From the NCBI GenBank assembly GCA_050185825.1, contig JBFWZA010000008.1:62001-126000 (forward strand): DNA of 64,000 nucleotides, read 5' to 3'. Source of the stretch: SZUA-309 sp050185825. GTDB lineage: Bacteria > Pseudomonadota > Gammaproteobacteria > Pseudomonadales > Azotimanducaceae. Below are positions 18,533 to 28,224 of this stretch, piece after piece; the first letter of the stretch is position 1; every line of letters starts with the position of its first letter. Position numbers and translations under genes: made by a program. The notes under the pieces are model-generated. The model was not told where the DNA came from. It did not search any database and saw nothing but the letters and a program-made list of their open reading frames with translations.

Positions 18533-19513
18533 ATGCGCATCAATGTCCGCGGCTGGGAGTTGAGCGCGCGACAGATCCGAACTTTTCTCGCGGTGGTCGA
18601 TTTCGGTGGTGTGTCGCCGGCGGCCGAGCAGCTGCACGTCACGCAGCCCGCGGTTTCCAAAATGATCCGCGGTATCGAGCAGATACTGGATGCGAACCTG
18701 TTCGAGAAGCAGGGGCGCCAGCTCGTGCTCACCCGGGCCGGACAGATGTTCCTGCGTCACGCCCGTGGGATCATGGCGGAACTTACGTCGGGCATGATGG
18801 AACTCGATGCTCTGCACGAGAACCAGACCGAACTTGTGCGGGTTGCCACTGCGCAGTCGTTGCAGCCCGTCTGCATTCCCGAGGTCATAACCCGGCTGAT
18901 GGCCCGTCGCCCTGCCGTTCAGGTCGTGATGAGTGGTGAAGCGTACTTCGGGATCGCGGACATTCTGCCTGCGGTCGCTCGGGGCGATGTCGATCTCGGT
19001 ATCACCGTGTTTCAGGAGGATCTCGGACAGGGCATCCTGACAGGGCGCGAGTTGTTCGGTGCGCGCCTGGAAGTGGTTGCGCGTCGAGACCACTCACTTG
19101 CTGGCCGAGAGCGCGTCGCTATCGCCGAGATCATGGATGAAGTGGTGGTCCTGCCGCCGCTCGAATCCTTGGCAGGCCGGATCCTCGTGCAGGAGTTTTC
19201 GGCGGCAGGCCTACAGTTCCCGCGGCGACGGATCATCGCGGCGAGCCGGGAACTCAGTCTCGGTCTGGTGCGTGCAAGCAACGCCGTAGCCTTCAGTACC
19301 AGCCACCCGGTGTGCGTGAACGAAAACGACCGGGATCTTGTCCGCCTCCCCATCGCCTTTCGTCAGCCGATTCCCTGGAAGATCAGTCTCTGCGAGCGCG
19401 CGGCAAGCGTGCGTTCGCCGGCACTGGGGGAGTTCATCGAATGTCTGGAGGAACTCGTGCGCGAGGCCGAGGAGCGTGAACCACTACCTTCCTGGCAGAG
19501 CCAGATCCTATGA
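18533..19513 (+). CDS. LysR-family transcriptional regulator
   Basis: A 326-residue LTTR. The winged HTH is in residues 1-65 (RQIRTFLAVVDFGGVSPAAE, HVTQPAVSKMIRGIEQ), followed by a periplasmic-binding-protein-like effector domain. It lies 74 bp after the BVMO gene on the same strand and converges with the P450 gene, overlapping its stop by 6 bp. The short upstream gap contains two tandem copies of TGCGAACGCGGCT. It probably senses a substrate or intermediate of the BVMO/P450 segment (inference). Confidence 0.9.
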   Translation: MRINVRGWELSARQIRTFLAVVDFGGVSPAAEQLHVTQPAVSKMIRGIEQILDANLFEKQGRQLVLTRAGQMFLRHARGIMAELTSGMMELDALHENQTELVRVATAQSLQPVCIPEVITRLMARRPAVQVVMSGEAYFGIADILPAVARGDVDLGITVFQEDLGQGILTGRELFGARLEVVARRDHSLAGRERVAIAEIMDEVVVLPPLESLAGRILVQEFSAAGLQFPRRRIIAASRELSLGLVRASNAVAFSTSHPVCVNENDRDLVRLPIAFRQPIPWKISLCERAASVRSPALGEFIECLEELVREAEEREPLPSWQSQIL

Positions 19514-20743
19514 GGTGGCGCGAAGGTTGTTGCCGGTAAGGATGGGCAGGTGCTTCGGGCCGCGCAGGTTGAAGTTCGCCCGATAAATCACCTCGGACTC
19601 CGGAACGGCGAGTTCCAGACGCGAAAACGCAGAGAGCAGCCCGGCAATCGCGGCCTTCGTTTCGATTCGGGCCAGAAATTGCCCGAGGCAGATGTGTATC
19701 CAGTCACCGAATCCCAGGTGACGTTGGATGTCGCGCCGCAGATTCAGTTCGTCTGGCGACTGAAAAACGCGCTCGTCCCGGTTCGCTGAGGCCAGCACGA
19801 TGACCACGGTCTCGCCCGCAGCGACTGGCTGCCCGTGAAAGACGTCGTTACTGAGCGCCCGGCGAGTGGTGAACTGCACCGATCCGTCGTAGCGCAAGAA
19901 CTCCTCCACCGCGTTGTCGAGCAATGCAGGATCGGCGCGCAGCGCCCGCTCCTGATCCGGAAATCGCGTCAGGGCAAGCACGGCGTTCGATATCAGATTC
20001 GTCGTGGTCTCGTTGCCGGCTAGCAGCAACAGGTTGACTGCCGCTAACAACTCGTCGTTCGAGAGCCGACTATCGTCGTCGTGAGCAGCGACCAACCGCC
20101 CGATGAAGTCGTCGGTCGGCCGCTGTCGACGCAAGTCGATCTGGGCTTTGAGGTAGTCGCGAAACTCGACGATCCGCGTGTTGCGCGCTGTCACCTCGGC
20201 ATCGGTGGCATCGGGTCTGACCGGTTCGGTGGCTGCGTCGGACCACGCTTTAAACTGTTTGCCGAGCTCCGGCGGCACACCGAGCAGTTCCGCGATGATG
20301 GTCACGGGTAGCGGTACCGCGAGTTGTTCAGCCACGTCGAACGTCTGGCTCGTGTCGATGTCGGAAAGCAGTTGGCGCGTTACTTCCTCGACTCTCGGTT
20401 GCATGCGCACGATGCGATTCGGTGTGAAGTCCATCGAGAGTAACTTGCGCAGTCGAGTATGATCCGGGCGGTCGGCACCGAGCATCGTCAACGTGCCGAG
20501 TGGTGCCACGTCTTCGATCACGACGTCTTTGCGGCCGACCAGGATCCGCTCGCGCGTACTCGAATAGCGATCGCTGTCGCGCAGCACTCGCCTCACGTCC
20601 TCGTAACGGGTCAGTACCCAACCTTGCAACTGCTCGGACCAGACGATCGGTGCTTCCTCGCGAAGCCTGGCATAGAAAGGGTGCGGCCGTGCGATCGTGG
20701 CGGGGTCGAACAGGTCCAAGGCGAAACGATTCGATGTGCTCAT
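19508..20743 (-). CDS. Cytochrome P450
   Basis: A 411-residue soluble bacterial P450. The I-helix oxygen-binding motif is LLLAGNETTTN (about 239-249), the ExxR is EFLR (281-284), and the haem loop reads FGDWIHICLGQFLAR with the ligand at C352. The usual Gly in the FxxGxH loop is replaced by Trp. ATG 20743 is preceded by GAGAGGAAGC. No ferredoxin is adjacent; the one at 59802 could serve. Its place between LysR and a TonB receptor suggests hydroxylation of an imported hydrophobic compound. Confidence 0.92.
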   Translation of the reverse strand: MSTSNRFALDLFDPATIARPHPFYARLREEAPIVWSEQLQGWVLTRYEDVRRVLRDSDRYSSTRERILVGRKDVVIEDVAPLGTLTMLGADRPDHTRLRKLLSMDFTPNRIVRMQPRVEEVTRQLLSDIDTSQTFDVAEQLAVPLPVTIIAELLGVPPELGKQFKAWSDAATEPVRPDATDAEVTARNTRIVEFRDYLKAQIDLRRQRPTDDFIGRLVAAHDDDSRLSNDELLAAVNLLLLAGNETTTNLISNAVLALTRFPDQERALRADPALLDNAVEEFLRYDGSVQFTTRRALSNDVFHGQPVAAGETVVIVLASANRDERVFQSPDELNLRRDIQRHLGFGDWIHICLGQFLARIETKAAIAGLLSAFSRLELAVPESEVIYRANFNLRGPKHLPILTGNNLRATS

Positions 20744-21016
20744 GCTTCCTCTCCAGATGCTTCGCGATCGAGCGCCGACCATGCGGCTCTCGAGGCGGGA
20801 AGTAACTCACTCCAGATCGACATCCAACGGACAGTGACCGCATCCCTGCAGGTCCGGCGCTCCTCTCCCGCTGTATTTCAACCGACCCGCCCACCGCACA
20901 TTTGATTTGGGTGCGGCCGTTGAAGAGCGCCTTCGAAATCGCCATCGCGCTCTGCCTCTAATTGCGGTGCACAACTGGCCGGTCACCGCAGACATCATCG
21001 ATCCGGAACTCATTCT
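20744..21016. other. Intergenic gap, P450 / TonB receptor
   Basis: A 273-bp gap on the minus-strand transcript path. Open frames here are short and unlike known proteins, and I see no clear terminator. It probably holds the P450 promoter. Confidence 0.3.
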
Positions 21017-23245
21017 CTAGTAGCCGCCGTAGCTGATCTGCAACCCCCAAGTTCTCGGCAATGCCCACAAGCCCATGGTACCGCCGAGCGTGGGTACCAC
21101 CACCAGCGCCTCGAGATACTTCTCGTCGCTCAGGTTTTCCACGAATCCCTGGATCTGCCACTTGCCGCCGTTCGACCAGATCAGGCGAGCGTGCTGGACC
21201 GTCAAGGAATCGATCCTCGCGTAATCCTCGTTGAAGATTGTGACGTAGTAGTCGTCCTTGAACGCCACCTCGTAGCGTGCGGTCAGCGAACTCGCGATGC
21301 CTAGCGCGAACGTGTACTGCGCACCGAGATTGTAGGAGTACTCAGGGGCGCGGAGCAGCCGGTTACCTTCGAGGTCCTCCAGTTGCACCCCGGGCGTCAT
21401 TGGGTTGTCGGAGAGGAACTCATCGAACTCCCCATCGAGCCACGACACGCTTCCGTCGATCTCCAAGCCTGTAACGGGACGCATCACGAACTCGGCCTCC
21501 GCACCCGTAACCGTTGCCTTGGTCGCGTTTTCGATGACAGCGAAACCCCCGAGAAACTGCCGCGCCTGATAGTCGTCGTAATCGTAGTAAAAACCGGAAA
21601 GGTTGAGCTGCACGCGGCGGTTGGCGAGCAACATCTTGAGTCCCGCCTCGTACGCGATCAGCGACTCGGGATCGTATTCGTCGCCGCAGCCGCCGCCGTT
21701 GAATCCGCCTGCGTGAAACCCGCGCGACACGCTGCCATACAGCAGCACGTCCTCCGCGAGATCGAAGTCGGCGCCCAGCTTCCAGGTGACGTCGTCCCAT
21801 TGCTTGTCCTGCCGGAGGTCCTCGCAACCATCCGGCGCGACGTTGGTGCGCCGGAACTGCTTGATGTCCTTCTCGTCCGACGTGTAACGCACGCCCGCGA
21901 TCATCCGAAAACGGTCCGTGAAGTGCAGCGTACCCTGTACGAACGCAGCTGCCGAGCTGGTGTCTTGCTCGGTGTGGATGTCGTTGAATGGGATCGGGTA
22001 CGGAGTGTCGCCGTTGTAGCGCACTGCGTAGAACGGGTTCAATGTGGGATCCGCAAGACCGCCCGGCGGCAGCCCGAAAGCACCCTCGATGAGTCCTTGG
22101 ATCGCCTCGAGTTCGTATGTGTATTCGCCCATTGAGTCTTGCTGGAAATAGTAGGCGCCGACGATCCAGTCGAGCCGATCTTCGAACGCAGTGCCGATCA
22201 CGTCGAATTCCTGGCTGAACTGTTCGCTCGTCTGAGCCGGTTTTGCCTGCAGGAAGTTGATATCGGTGCCGTCGTTGTCGTAGGGCCCGCCCCAGTCGGA
22301 TTCGCGATAAGCGGTGATCGAGCGCACGGTGACGCTGCCGACATTCCAGTCGACCGTGCCGCTCAAGCCCCAGATCTTGGTCTTGTACTCGGTCTCTCCG
22401 TTGTTCATCACGTCACCCGTCTCCGTCGCGGCGACCCCGCCGAAGAGGAACGGATTCAGCCCACTCCCCGGCACGACATCCATGTAGTCCCAGCGCGGTG
22501 TGTCGTCCTCGCGATCGGTGTAGTCACCACGCAGCAGGATCTCGAGCGAATCGGTCGGCGTGATGAGTGCAGAGATCGACCCGGAGATCAGATCGCGTTC
22601 TTCAATCTTCTTCCCGTCGAACGGATTGTCGCGGTAGCCGTCGCTCTGGTCGACGACCAGATTTCCACGCATGGCGAGACGATCTTCGATCACCCCCGTC
22701 TGTGCGCCGATCGATCCCTTCACGCGGCCATAATCGCCGAGCAGGAGCGATGCGTTGAACGACGGGTCGAAATCGGGCTTGCGCGTGAAGATGTGGACGT
22801 TGCCGCCCGTGCTGTTCCGTCCGTAGAGCGTGCCCTGGGGCCCGCGCAACACCTCGATTCGCTCGAGGTCGTTGTAAACCGCGGACTGATCGCCGGTTAC
22901 ACCCTGGTAGACGCCGTCGACGTAGAGCGCGACACCCGGCTCGGCGAGGCTGTCGTTGATGTCGGTTCCGATACCGCGCAGGTAGAGGTTGGTGGTGCCA
23001 CCGAGTGAGTTGAACACGAGATTCGGTGCGTAGTACTGCACCTGACGCATCGCGTCGATCTGGCGTTCCTCGATGTTGTCGGCGGTGAGCGCCGTGATCG
23101 CGATTGGCGTTTCCTGAAGATCGCTCTCGCGTTTTTGCGCGGTCACGACGATTTCTTCGATCTCCATGATCGCCGCAAGAGCCGAGCTTCCGCCGAACGA
23201 GCACCCAAAGAGTACCAGTAGTTTCCAGTCGAGCCTGATTGCCAT
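21017..23245 (-). CDS. TonB-dependent outer-membrane receptor
   Basis: A 742-residue receptor with an N-terminal signal peptide (hydrophobic core LLVLFGCSFGG, likely cut after SSALAA), then a TonB-box-like EEIVVTAQKRES, the plug domain (NLVFNSLGGTTNLYLRGIGT, VEVLRGPQGTLYGRNSTGGN-type blocks) and a beta-barrel ending in an aromatic residue (WGLQISYGGY). This subgroup is common near sphingomonad and gammaproteobacterial catabolic genes and imports hydrophobic organics rather than siderophores. The substrate is unknown. Overlapping inverted repeats lie 160-195 bp upstream. Confidence 0.93.
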   Translation of the reverse strand: MAIRLDWKLLVLFGCSFGGSSALAAIMEIEEIVVTAQKRESDLQETPIAITALTADNIEERQIDAMRQVQYYAPNLVFNSLGGTTNLYLRGIGTDINDSLAEPGVALYVDGVYQGVTGDQSAVYNDLERIEVLRGPQGTLYGRNSTGGNVHIFTRKPDFDPSFNASLLLGDYGRVKGSIGAQTGVIEDRLAMRGNLVVDQSDGYRDNPFDGKKIEERDLISGSISALITPTDSLEILLRGDYTDREDDTPRWDYMDVVPGSGLNPFLFGGVAATETGDVMNNGETEYKTKIWGLSGTVDWNVGSVTVRSITAYRESDWGGPYDNDGTDINFLQAKPAQTSEQFSQEFDVIGTAFEDRLDWIVGAYYFQQDSMGEYTYELEAIQGLIEGAFGLPPGGLADPTLNPFYAVRYNGDTPYPIPFNDIHTEQDTSSAAAFVQGTLHFTDRFRMIAGVRYTSDEKDIKQFRRTNVAPDGCEDLRQDKQWDDVTWKLGADFDLAEDVLLYGSVSRGFHAGGFNGGGCGDEYDPESLIAYEAGLKMLLANRRVQLNLSGFYYDYDDYQARQFLGGFAVIENATKATVTGAEAEFVMRPVTGLEIDGSVSWLDGEFDEFLSDNPMTPGVQLEDLEGNRLLRAPEYSYNLGAQYTFALGIASSLTARYEVAFKDDYYVTIFNEDYARIDSLTVQHARLIWSNGGKWQIQGFVENLSDEKYLEALVVVPTLGGTMGLWALPRTWGLQISYGGY

Positions 23246-23407
23246 CTGAATATCCCCTCGATAGACAGCTAAGTTCGAGTCTGTGCCGGATCGCGGCCGA
23301 CCCTCAGGAATGGCCGAAGGTGGCTAACTTCTCCGCACTCGCCGACAACAAGATAGTGCATGGACCAACACACGCCCGGTGAGATCATGAGGCCCCGCCT
23401 GAGACGC

Positions 23408-23439
23408 GTCCAATGAGTAATTTGGACTGACGCATTACT
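23408..23439. promoter_or_regulatory. Two overlapping inverted repeats upstream of TonB receptor
   Basis: GTCCAA-N8-TTGGAC (23408-23427) and AGTAAT-N12-ATTACT (23416-23439), each with perfect 6-bp arms, interleaved. They lie in the gap between the receptor and the P450 pseudogene. The second has the AGTAA/TTACT halves seen at 38852 and 63093, but with wider spacing. Confidence 0.4.
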
Positions 23440-23518
23440 TGGTAGTTATGGAGAATGGGGTCTTCGGCACCGATTCGCGTGATAGCATTTGCTTTTCGCA
23501 GTCGCGACTGGGAGGTTC

Positions 23519-24413
23519 TCAGACATCGTCATCAGGCAGTCCGCCGGATGAGAAGCGCCTGCGGGCCCTCACTACCCGGGAGGGTAGCCATGTCACCGGT
23601 GTTTCCACCTCTGCCTGTCGCAGCAGCGGTACCAGGTGAGTCAACGCCACCTGGGCCTCAGTGCGCGCGAGGTGCGAGCCCAGGCAGAAGTGCAGGCCCC
23701 AAGCCGAAGCCTACGTGGCCCCGGCAGTCGCGGCCGATATCGAAGCGATCAGGTTCGGCGAAGCGGTCGTGGTCGTGGTTGGTTGCGCCGTAGCTGACCC
23801 AGACCTGTGATCCTGCGGGAATTGTCGTACCGCCTGGACGGGTGTCGGCATGCACGCGGCGGAACAGTCCCTGAACCGGCGAGCAGTAGCGCAGCCCTTC
23901 CTCGACGGCGCGTTCGATCAGCGCGGGGGTCGCGTTCCAGCCGTTCGAGCTGATCAGGATTCGGGGCGGCGGTAAGCCCGCCGAGAAGATTCGTGGTCGT
24001 CTCGTTACCGGCGGCGAGCAACAGGATGCCGTAGGACAGCACTTCACCCCGGGGACAAACGCCCTGGATCACGCTCCGCGGACACGAGCAGGCCGATCAG
24101 ATCGTCGGTCGGTTCGGCGCGACGTCGGTCGGCCGCCCCCGAGAGGTAGCCGGCGAGCTCGAATACCTCAGCCAGCGCCTGCTCCCGGGCCTCCCCTGAA
24201 GCACCGTTGATGATGGCCACCAGACCGCTCGACCAGCGCTTGAAGTCCCCGATCCGGCTCCGCTCCACGCCCAGCAGTTCCGAGATGAACCTCGACTACC
24301 CGATCGAATGCCGTCACCGCCCACATGCCACCGGGATCGACGGCCACCGCCTCGGCTTCGGCGCGCAGCCTCGCGTAGGCCCGGTAGGGATCCGCCAGAA
24401 GCGACAGCGACAT
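23519..24413 (-). pseudogene. Cytochrome P450 pseudogene (multiple frameshifts)
   Basis: P450 blocks are spread over several frames in the right order. They are the N-terminus MSLSLLADPYRAYARLRAEA, then RRAEPTDDLIGLLVSA, then an I-helix in broken frame, then ATPALIERAVEEGLRYCSPV with ExxR, ATNHDHDRFAEPDRFDIGR, HVGFGLG, and in a further frame GLHFCLGSHLARTEAQVAL to a normal stop. The haem Cys is still encoded. The total span (895 bp) is about three quarters of a normal gene, so internal parts are deleted. It lies 17 bp from the D-aminoacylase stop, on the same strand. Confidence 0.85.
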
Positions 24414-24430
24414 CAGACCCAGCGCTCAAT

Positions 24431-26131
24431 TCAAGGGCGAATCAGCCGACCGGGCAGTGCGTCGGTAGCCACACCCTGCTCGTAGGTGATCTCGCCTGCC
24501 ACCAGGGTAGCCAGGTAGCCGTCGGCCTGCTGCTGCAGTCGAGGGCCCCCGGCCGGCAGGTCGTGCACGATGTGGGGCGCGCGCACCCGAAGCGCATCAA
24601 AATCGATGACGTTCAGATCCGCCCTCTTGCCCGGCACGAGCTCACCTCGATCGTCGAGGCCGACCGCAACGGCCGTATCACGGCTCTGCCGCCGGACCAG
24701 CGTTTCAAGGTCGATCAAGTCACCGCGTTTCCGGTCCCGCCCCCAATGCGTCAGCAGCGAGGTGACGAAGCTCGCATCGCAGATTGTGCCTACGTGAGCG
24801 CCGCCATCACCCAGCCCGGGTACCGTATGCTCATGCAGCAGCATCTCCCGACAGCAGTCGAGATTGTTCTCGGCGTAATTGGCGAACGGGGTGTACAGAA
24901 TGACCTCACCTTCCCGCTCAAGCAGCAGATCATAGGCAAAACTCCAGGGGTCGGCGCCGGCTGCGCGCGCCCGGGCGGCAATGGAATCCTGCGGATCGGG
25001 CTCGTATTCGGGTGGATCTCCAAGCTCCCAGAGCTTCTCGCCGCCGGCCATCACCGCGAACAGTCGAGCGAACGCCGGTGTCGGCTGCTCCGCCAGGATG
25101 CGGGCTTTGCGACTCGGATCCCGCAGCGCTTCGAGGCGTTCGTGCTGCGGCAGGTGGGCGATCTCCTTGAAGCTCGGACGCGTGGAAAACGGGTTCAGGG
25201 TGGTGGCGTGGCCCATCAGGATGCCGATGCCGCGAGGTGCCACCTGCCCTCGCATGGGCAGTCCGCGGGTGTTGGCGCGTTCGACCCGACCCAGCAGCTT
25301 ACGCCAGCCCTGGGGGCTGATGCCCTGGGCCAGGGAAATCGACATCGGCCGCCCGCTCTCGCGCACCATCGCTTCGAGGAACGAGAATTCTTCGTCCAGG
25401 TCTCCGAAGTCGGAGATCATTTCGATCACGCCGCGACCGGCGTCCCGGAGGCCGGCGGCAATGCCCAGTAACTCGTTCAGCTCGGCCTTCAGGGATGGCG
25501 TGGGTTCTCCGCGACTGCTGCGGTGGTTCAGCGTTCGGGAGCTCGAGAATCCCAGCGCGCCGGCACGCACGGCTTCGGCCGTGATCGCCCGCATCGCGGC
25601 GATGTCTTCGGCGGTGGCAGGTTCCCGATCGGCGCCTCGCTGGCCCATTACGTAGACGCGCAGCGCCCCGTGAGGCAGCTGCGCGCCAATGTCCATGTCG
25701 TACCGCCGCGATCCCAGGAAGTCCAGGTATTCCGGGAACGATTCCCACTGCCAGCCGATACCTTCGGCAAGCACGGCCCCGGGGATGTCCTCGACCCCTT
25801 CCATCAGCTCGATCAGCATCTCGTGATCGGTCGGCCGGCACGGCGCGAAGCCGACGCCGCAGTTCCCCATCACAACCGTGGTCACGCCGTGGTGACTCGA
25901 TGGCGACATGCGGTTCGACCAGGTGGCCTGACCGTCGTAGTGGGTGTGGATGTCGACGAAGCCGGGGGTGACCAGTGCGCCGTCGGCGTCGATCTCGCGC
26001 CGGCCGCGGCCGGCTACGCGGCCGACCTCACGAATCAGGCCGCCGGCAACGGCGATGTCGGCGGTGAAGCCCGCCCGGCCGGTGCCGTCGATGACGCGGC
26101 CGCCGCGGATGACCATGTCGTGCTGTTTCAT
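24431..26131 (-). CDS. N-acyl-D-amino-acid deacylase-type amidohydrolase
   Basis: A 566-residue member of the D-aminoacylase branch of the amidohydrolases. The N-terminal composite beta domain ends in TPGFVDIHTHYDGQATW with metal His at 62 and 64; GVTTVVMGNCGVGFAPCRP supplies the conserved Cys of this branch, and GDGGAHVGTICDASF the later metal Asp region. ATG 26131 has AAGGAGA upstream. Family members hydrolyse N-acyl amides; many catabolic-island copies have unknown substrates. Its last 154 bp (C-terminus) are duplicated at 16116-16268. It is followed by a P450 pseudogene and preceded by a metallo-hydrolase on the same strand. Confidence 0.88.
   Translation of the reverse strand: MKQHDMVIRGGRVIDGTGRAGFTADIAVAGGLIREVGRVAGRGRREIDADGALVTPGFVDIHTHYDGQATWSNRMSPSSHHGVTTVVMGNCGVGFAPCRPTDHEMLIELMEGVEDIPGAVLAEGIGWQWESFPEYLDFLGSRRYDMDIGAQLPHGALRVYVMGQRGADREPATAEDIAAMRAITAEAVRAGALGFSSSRTLNHRSSRGEPTPSLKAELNELLGIAAGLRDAGRGVIEMISDFGDLDEEFSFLEAMVRESGRPMSISLAQGISPQGWRKLLGRVERANTRGLPMRGQVAPRGIGILMGHATTLNPFSTRPSFKEIAHLPQHERLEALRDPSRKARILAEQPTPAFARLFAVMAGGEKLWELGDPPEYEPDPQDSIAARARAAGADPWSFAYDLLLEREGEVILYTPFANYAENNLDCCREMLLHEHTVPGLGDGGAHVGTICDASFVTSLLTHWGRDRKRGDLIDLETLVRRQSRDTAVAVGLDDRGELVPGKRADLNVIDFDALRVRAPHIVHDLPAGGPRLQQQADGYLATLVAGEITYEQGVATDALPGRLIRP
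24449..24602. repeat. Direct repeat, right copy (inside D-aminoacylase 3' end)
   Basis: The intact parent of the repeat at 16116-16268. Distance between copies is 8,333 bp in direct orientation. Homologous recombination between them would remove or circularise the BVMO-LysR-P450-TonB segment. Confidence 0.92.
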
Positions 26132-26162
26132 ACTCTTGTTCTCCTTGACCGTTCTGGCGAAT

Positions 26163-27020
26163 TCAAGCGGAGGTGGCATCGAATCGGAACGCGTCGCCGT
26201 CGGGGACGATACGACCGGAAGTGGGAGAGGCGAAGTGGGTGCCGAGGACCAGGGTGTCGCGTCCGAATCGTTCCATGAAGGCTTGCCGGCTCGCCTGGGC
26301 GGTGGCGGAGTCGACGTCAGCGATGTCCTTCCAGTGCGGGCGCGCGAACTGCACCGGGTGATGGAACAGATCGCCGGTAATGATGGCGCGCTCGCCGGCG
26401 GATTCGATCAGCACGCTGACGTGCCCGGGCGTATGGCCCGGAGTCGGCACCAGGCGGACCTCCGGAGTGACCTGGTGATCCGTCTCCACAAGATCCACCA
26501 GGTCGGATTCGATGATCGGGCGGATCGAGTCGTTCTTCGCTTCGGCCCCGAAGGGATCGTCCTCGTGCTCCCAAAATCCCCATTCCTCGCGGCCGATCAG
26601 ATACCGGGCATTGGGGAAAGTCGGCACCCAGCGGCCGTTCTCCCGCATGGTGTTCCACCCCACGTGATCCACGTGCAGATGGGTGCACAGCACCGCGTCG
26701 ATACCGTGTCGGGGTGCGCCGGCGGCCTCCAGTCGGTTCAAAAAGTCACTCTGCCGGTGATCCCACTCCGGCAGCGGCCGCGGCTTGTCGTTGCCGATGC
26801 AGGTATCCACCAGCAGCGTTGCTTCTTCGGTGCGCACCAGAAAGGTATGGATGCTCAAGGGCACTGAGCCGTTCTCGTTGACAAAGTGCGGATGCAGCCA
26901 GGCACTCATGGAGGCGAGGTTTTCGGCAGTGGCGTCGGGCAGCAGAAAGGTGAGGTCGATGTCCTGGAGGACGTCGACCACCCGATGAATGCTGACGCTG
27001 CCGATCTTCCAGGTTTCCAT
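26163..27020 (-). CDS. Metallo-beta-lactamase-fold hydrolase
   Basis: A 285-residue MBL-fold protein. The zinc site HLHVDH (H114, H116, D118, H119), PTPGHTPGHVSV and the bridging Asp in IITGDLFHHP are all present, close to the quorum-lactonase-like/arylsulfatase-like soluble group. The reaction is probably hydrolysis of a lactone or ester; a lactone made by the BVMOs is a reasonable guess. It is followed after 31 bp by the D-aminoacylase on the same strand and diverges from the flavin gene at 27193. Confidence 0.88.
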   Translation of the reverse strand: METWKIGSVSIHRVVDVLQDIDLTFLLPDATAENLASMSAWLHPHFVNENGSVPLSIHTFLVRTEEATLLVDTCIGNDKPRPLPEWDHRQSDFLNRLEAAGAPRHGIDAVLCTHLHVDHVGWNTMRENGRWVPTFPNARYLIGREEWGFWEHEDDPFGAEAKNDSIRPIIESDLVDLVETDHQVTPEVRLVPTPGHTPGHVSVLIESAGERAIITGDLFHHPVQFARPHWKDIADVDSATAQASRQAFMERFGRDTLVLGTHFASPTSGRIVPDGDAFRFDATSA

Positions 27021-27192
27021 ACGGCCTTCCGTTTACGTTGAGGGACAGTCAGCGCCATGACCGCTCGATGGCCGGGGGCGGAGACGCGCTCGCCAGCATG
27101 GAGCCGCCATGGGCCTCCATCATCTTTCATTCACCACTCTAGCACCGATTCTGTCATCATGCATACAGGTAAGCACTGAGGGGTAGCCGCTC

Positions 27193-28224
27193 ATGAAGTT
27201 CGATCTGATGGCTGGAAATCTGCCGTGGCGCCGTACCGCCGAGCTCGCTGCCGGGCTCGAGAAGGAAGGCTTCTCCGGCATGCTGTTCACCGAGGCCGGC
27301 CAGGTGCCGTGGATGATGATCACCGCTGCGGCTCTGGCGGCGCCCCGGCTCGAGTTTTCCACCGGAATCGCGGTCGCGTTTCCCCGCAGTCCGATGATCT
27401 CGGCCCAGGTGGCATGGGAACTCGCCGGGAATACCGAAGGCCGCTTCCGCCTCGGACTGGGAAGTCAGGTGAAGGCCCACGTGACCCGTCGCTACAGTGC
27501 CGTCTTCGACAAGCCGGCGCGACAGATGCGCGACTATCTGGCCGCCGTCAAAGCCTGTCTGCGGGCGTTCCGGGGCGAAGAGCGGCTCGACTACGAAGGT
27601 CCTTACTACCAGCTCAGCTATCTGCCCGCCCAATGGGCGCCGCCGCGCCACGATCACGAGGACGTGAGGGTGGATATTGCGGCCGTAGGCCCGCTCATGT
27701 GCCGCGTGGCGGGCGAACTCGCTGACGGTGTGCACGTGCACCCGATGCACTCCATGCATTACGTGCGTGAGCGCCTCCTGCCGGCGCTGCGGGAGGGGGC
27801 GGAGCACGCCGGGCGCTCGGCCGACGACGTCGATCTGATGATTCCGGTGTTCGCGATCCCCGGCGACAGCGCCGAGGCGCGTGAGCCGCTGCTTCAACGC
27901 GCACGGATGCAACTCGCGTTCTACGGCTCCACGCCGAACTACGCGTTCCAGTTCGATGATCTCGGTTTCACCGGTACAACGGCAAGACTGCGGGAGCGAA
28001 TGAAGGCCGGCGACATTCAGGGGGCACAGGCGGTCATCACCGACGAGATTCTCGAGCACTTTGCGGTCATCGCACGCTGGGACGATCTGGCGGATGCGCT
28101 GACCGAACGCTATGCCGGCACGGCGGCGCGGCTGGTGATGTATCTGGCGGGTGAGTCTATCGCGCGGCATCCGGCTGATCTGCCGCGGTGGGGCGCGGTA
28201 GCCCGCGCGGTGACCGGGTCATGA
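27193..28224 (+). CDS. LLM-class (F420/FMN) oxidoreductase
   Basis: A 343-residue luciferase-like TIM-barrel protein. The start MKFDLMAGNLPW, then LEFSTGIAVAFPRSPM, AWELAGNTEGRFRLGLGSQVKAH and DVRVDIAAVGPLMCRVAGE, match the group annotated in actinobacteria as F420-dependent. Whether this cell makes F420 cannot be seen; FMN use is equally possible. It overlaps the next gene by ATGA, so the two products are made together. GAGGGGTAGCC precedes the ATG. Confidence 0.85.
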   Translation: MKFDLMAGNLPWRRTAELAAGLEKEGFSGMLFTEAGQVPWMMITAAALAAPRLEFSTGIAVAFPRSPMISAQVAWELAGNTEGRFRLGLGSQVKAHVTRRYSAVFDKPARQMRDYLAAVKACLRAFRGEERLDYEGPYYQLSYLPAQWAPPRHDHEDVRVDIAAVGPLMCRVAGELADGVHVHPMHSMHYVRERLLPALREGAEHAGRSADDVDLMIPVFAIPGDSAEAREPLLQRARMQLAFYGSTPNYAFQFDDLGFTGTTARLRERMKAGDIQGAQAVITDEILEHFAVIARWDDLADALTERYAGTAARLVMYLAGESIARHPADLPRWGAVARAVTGS

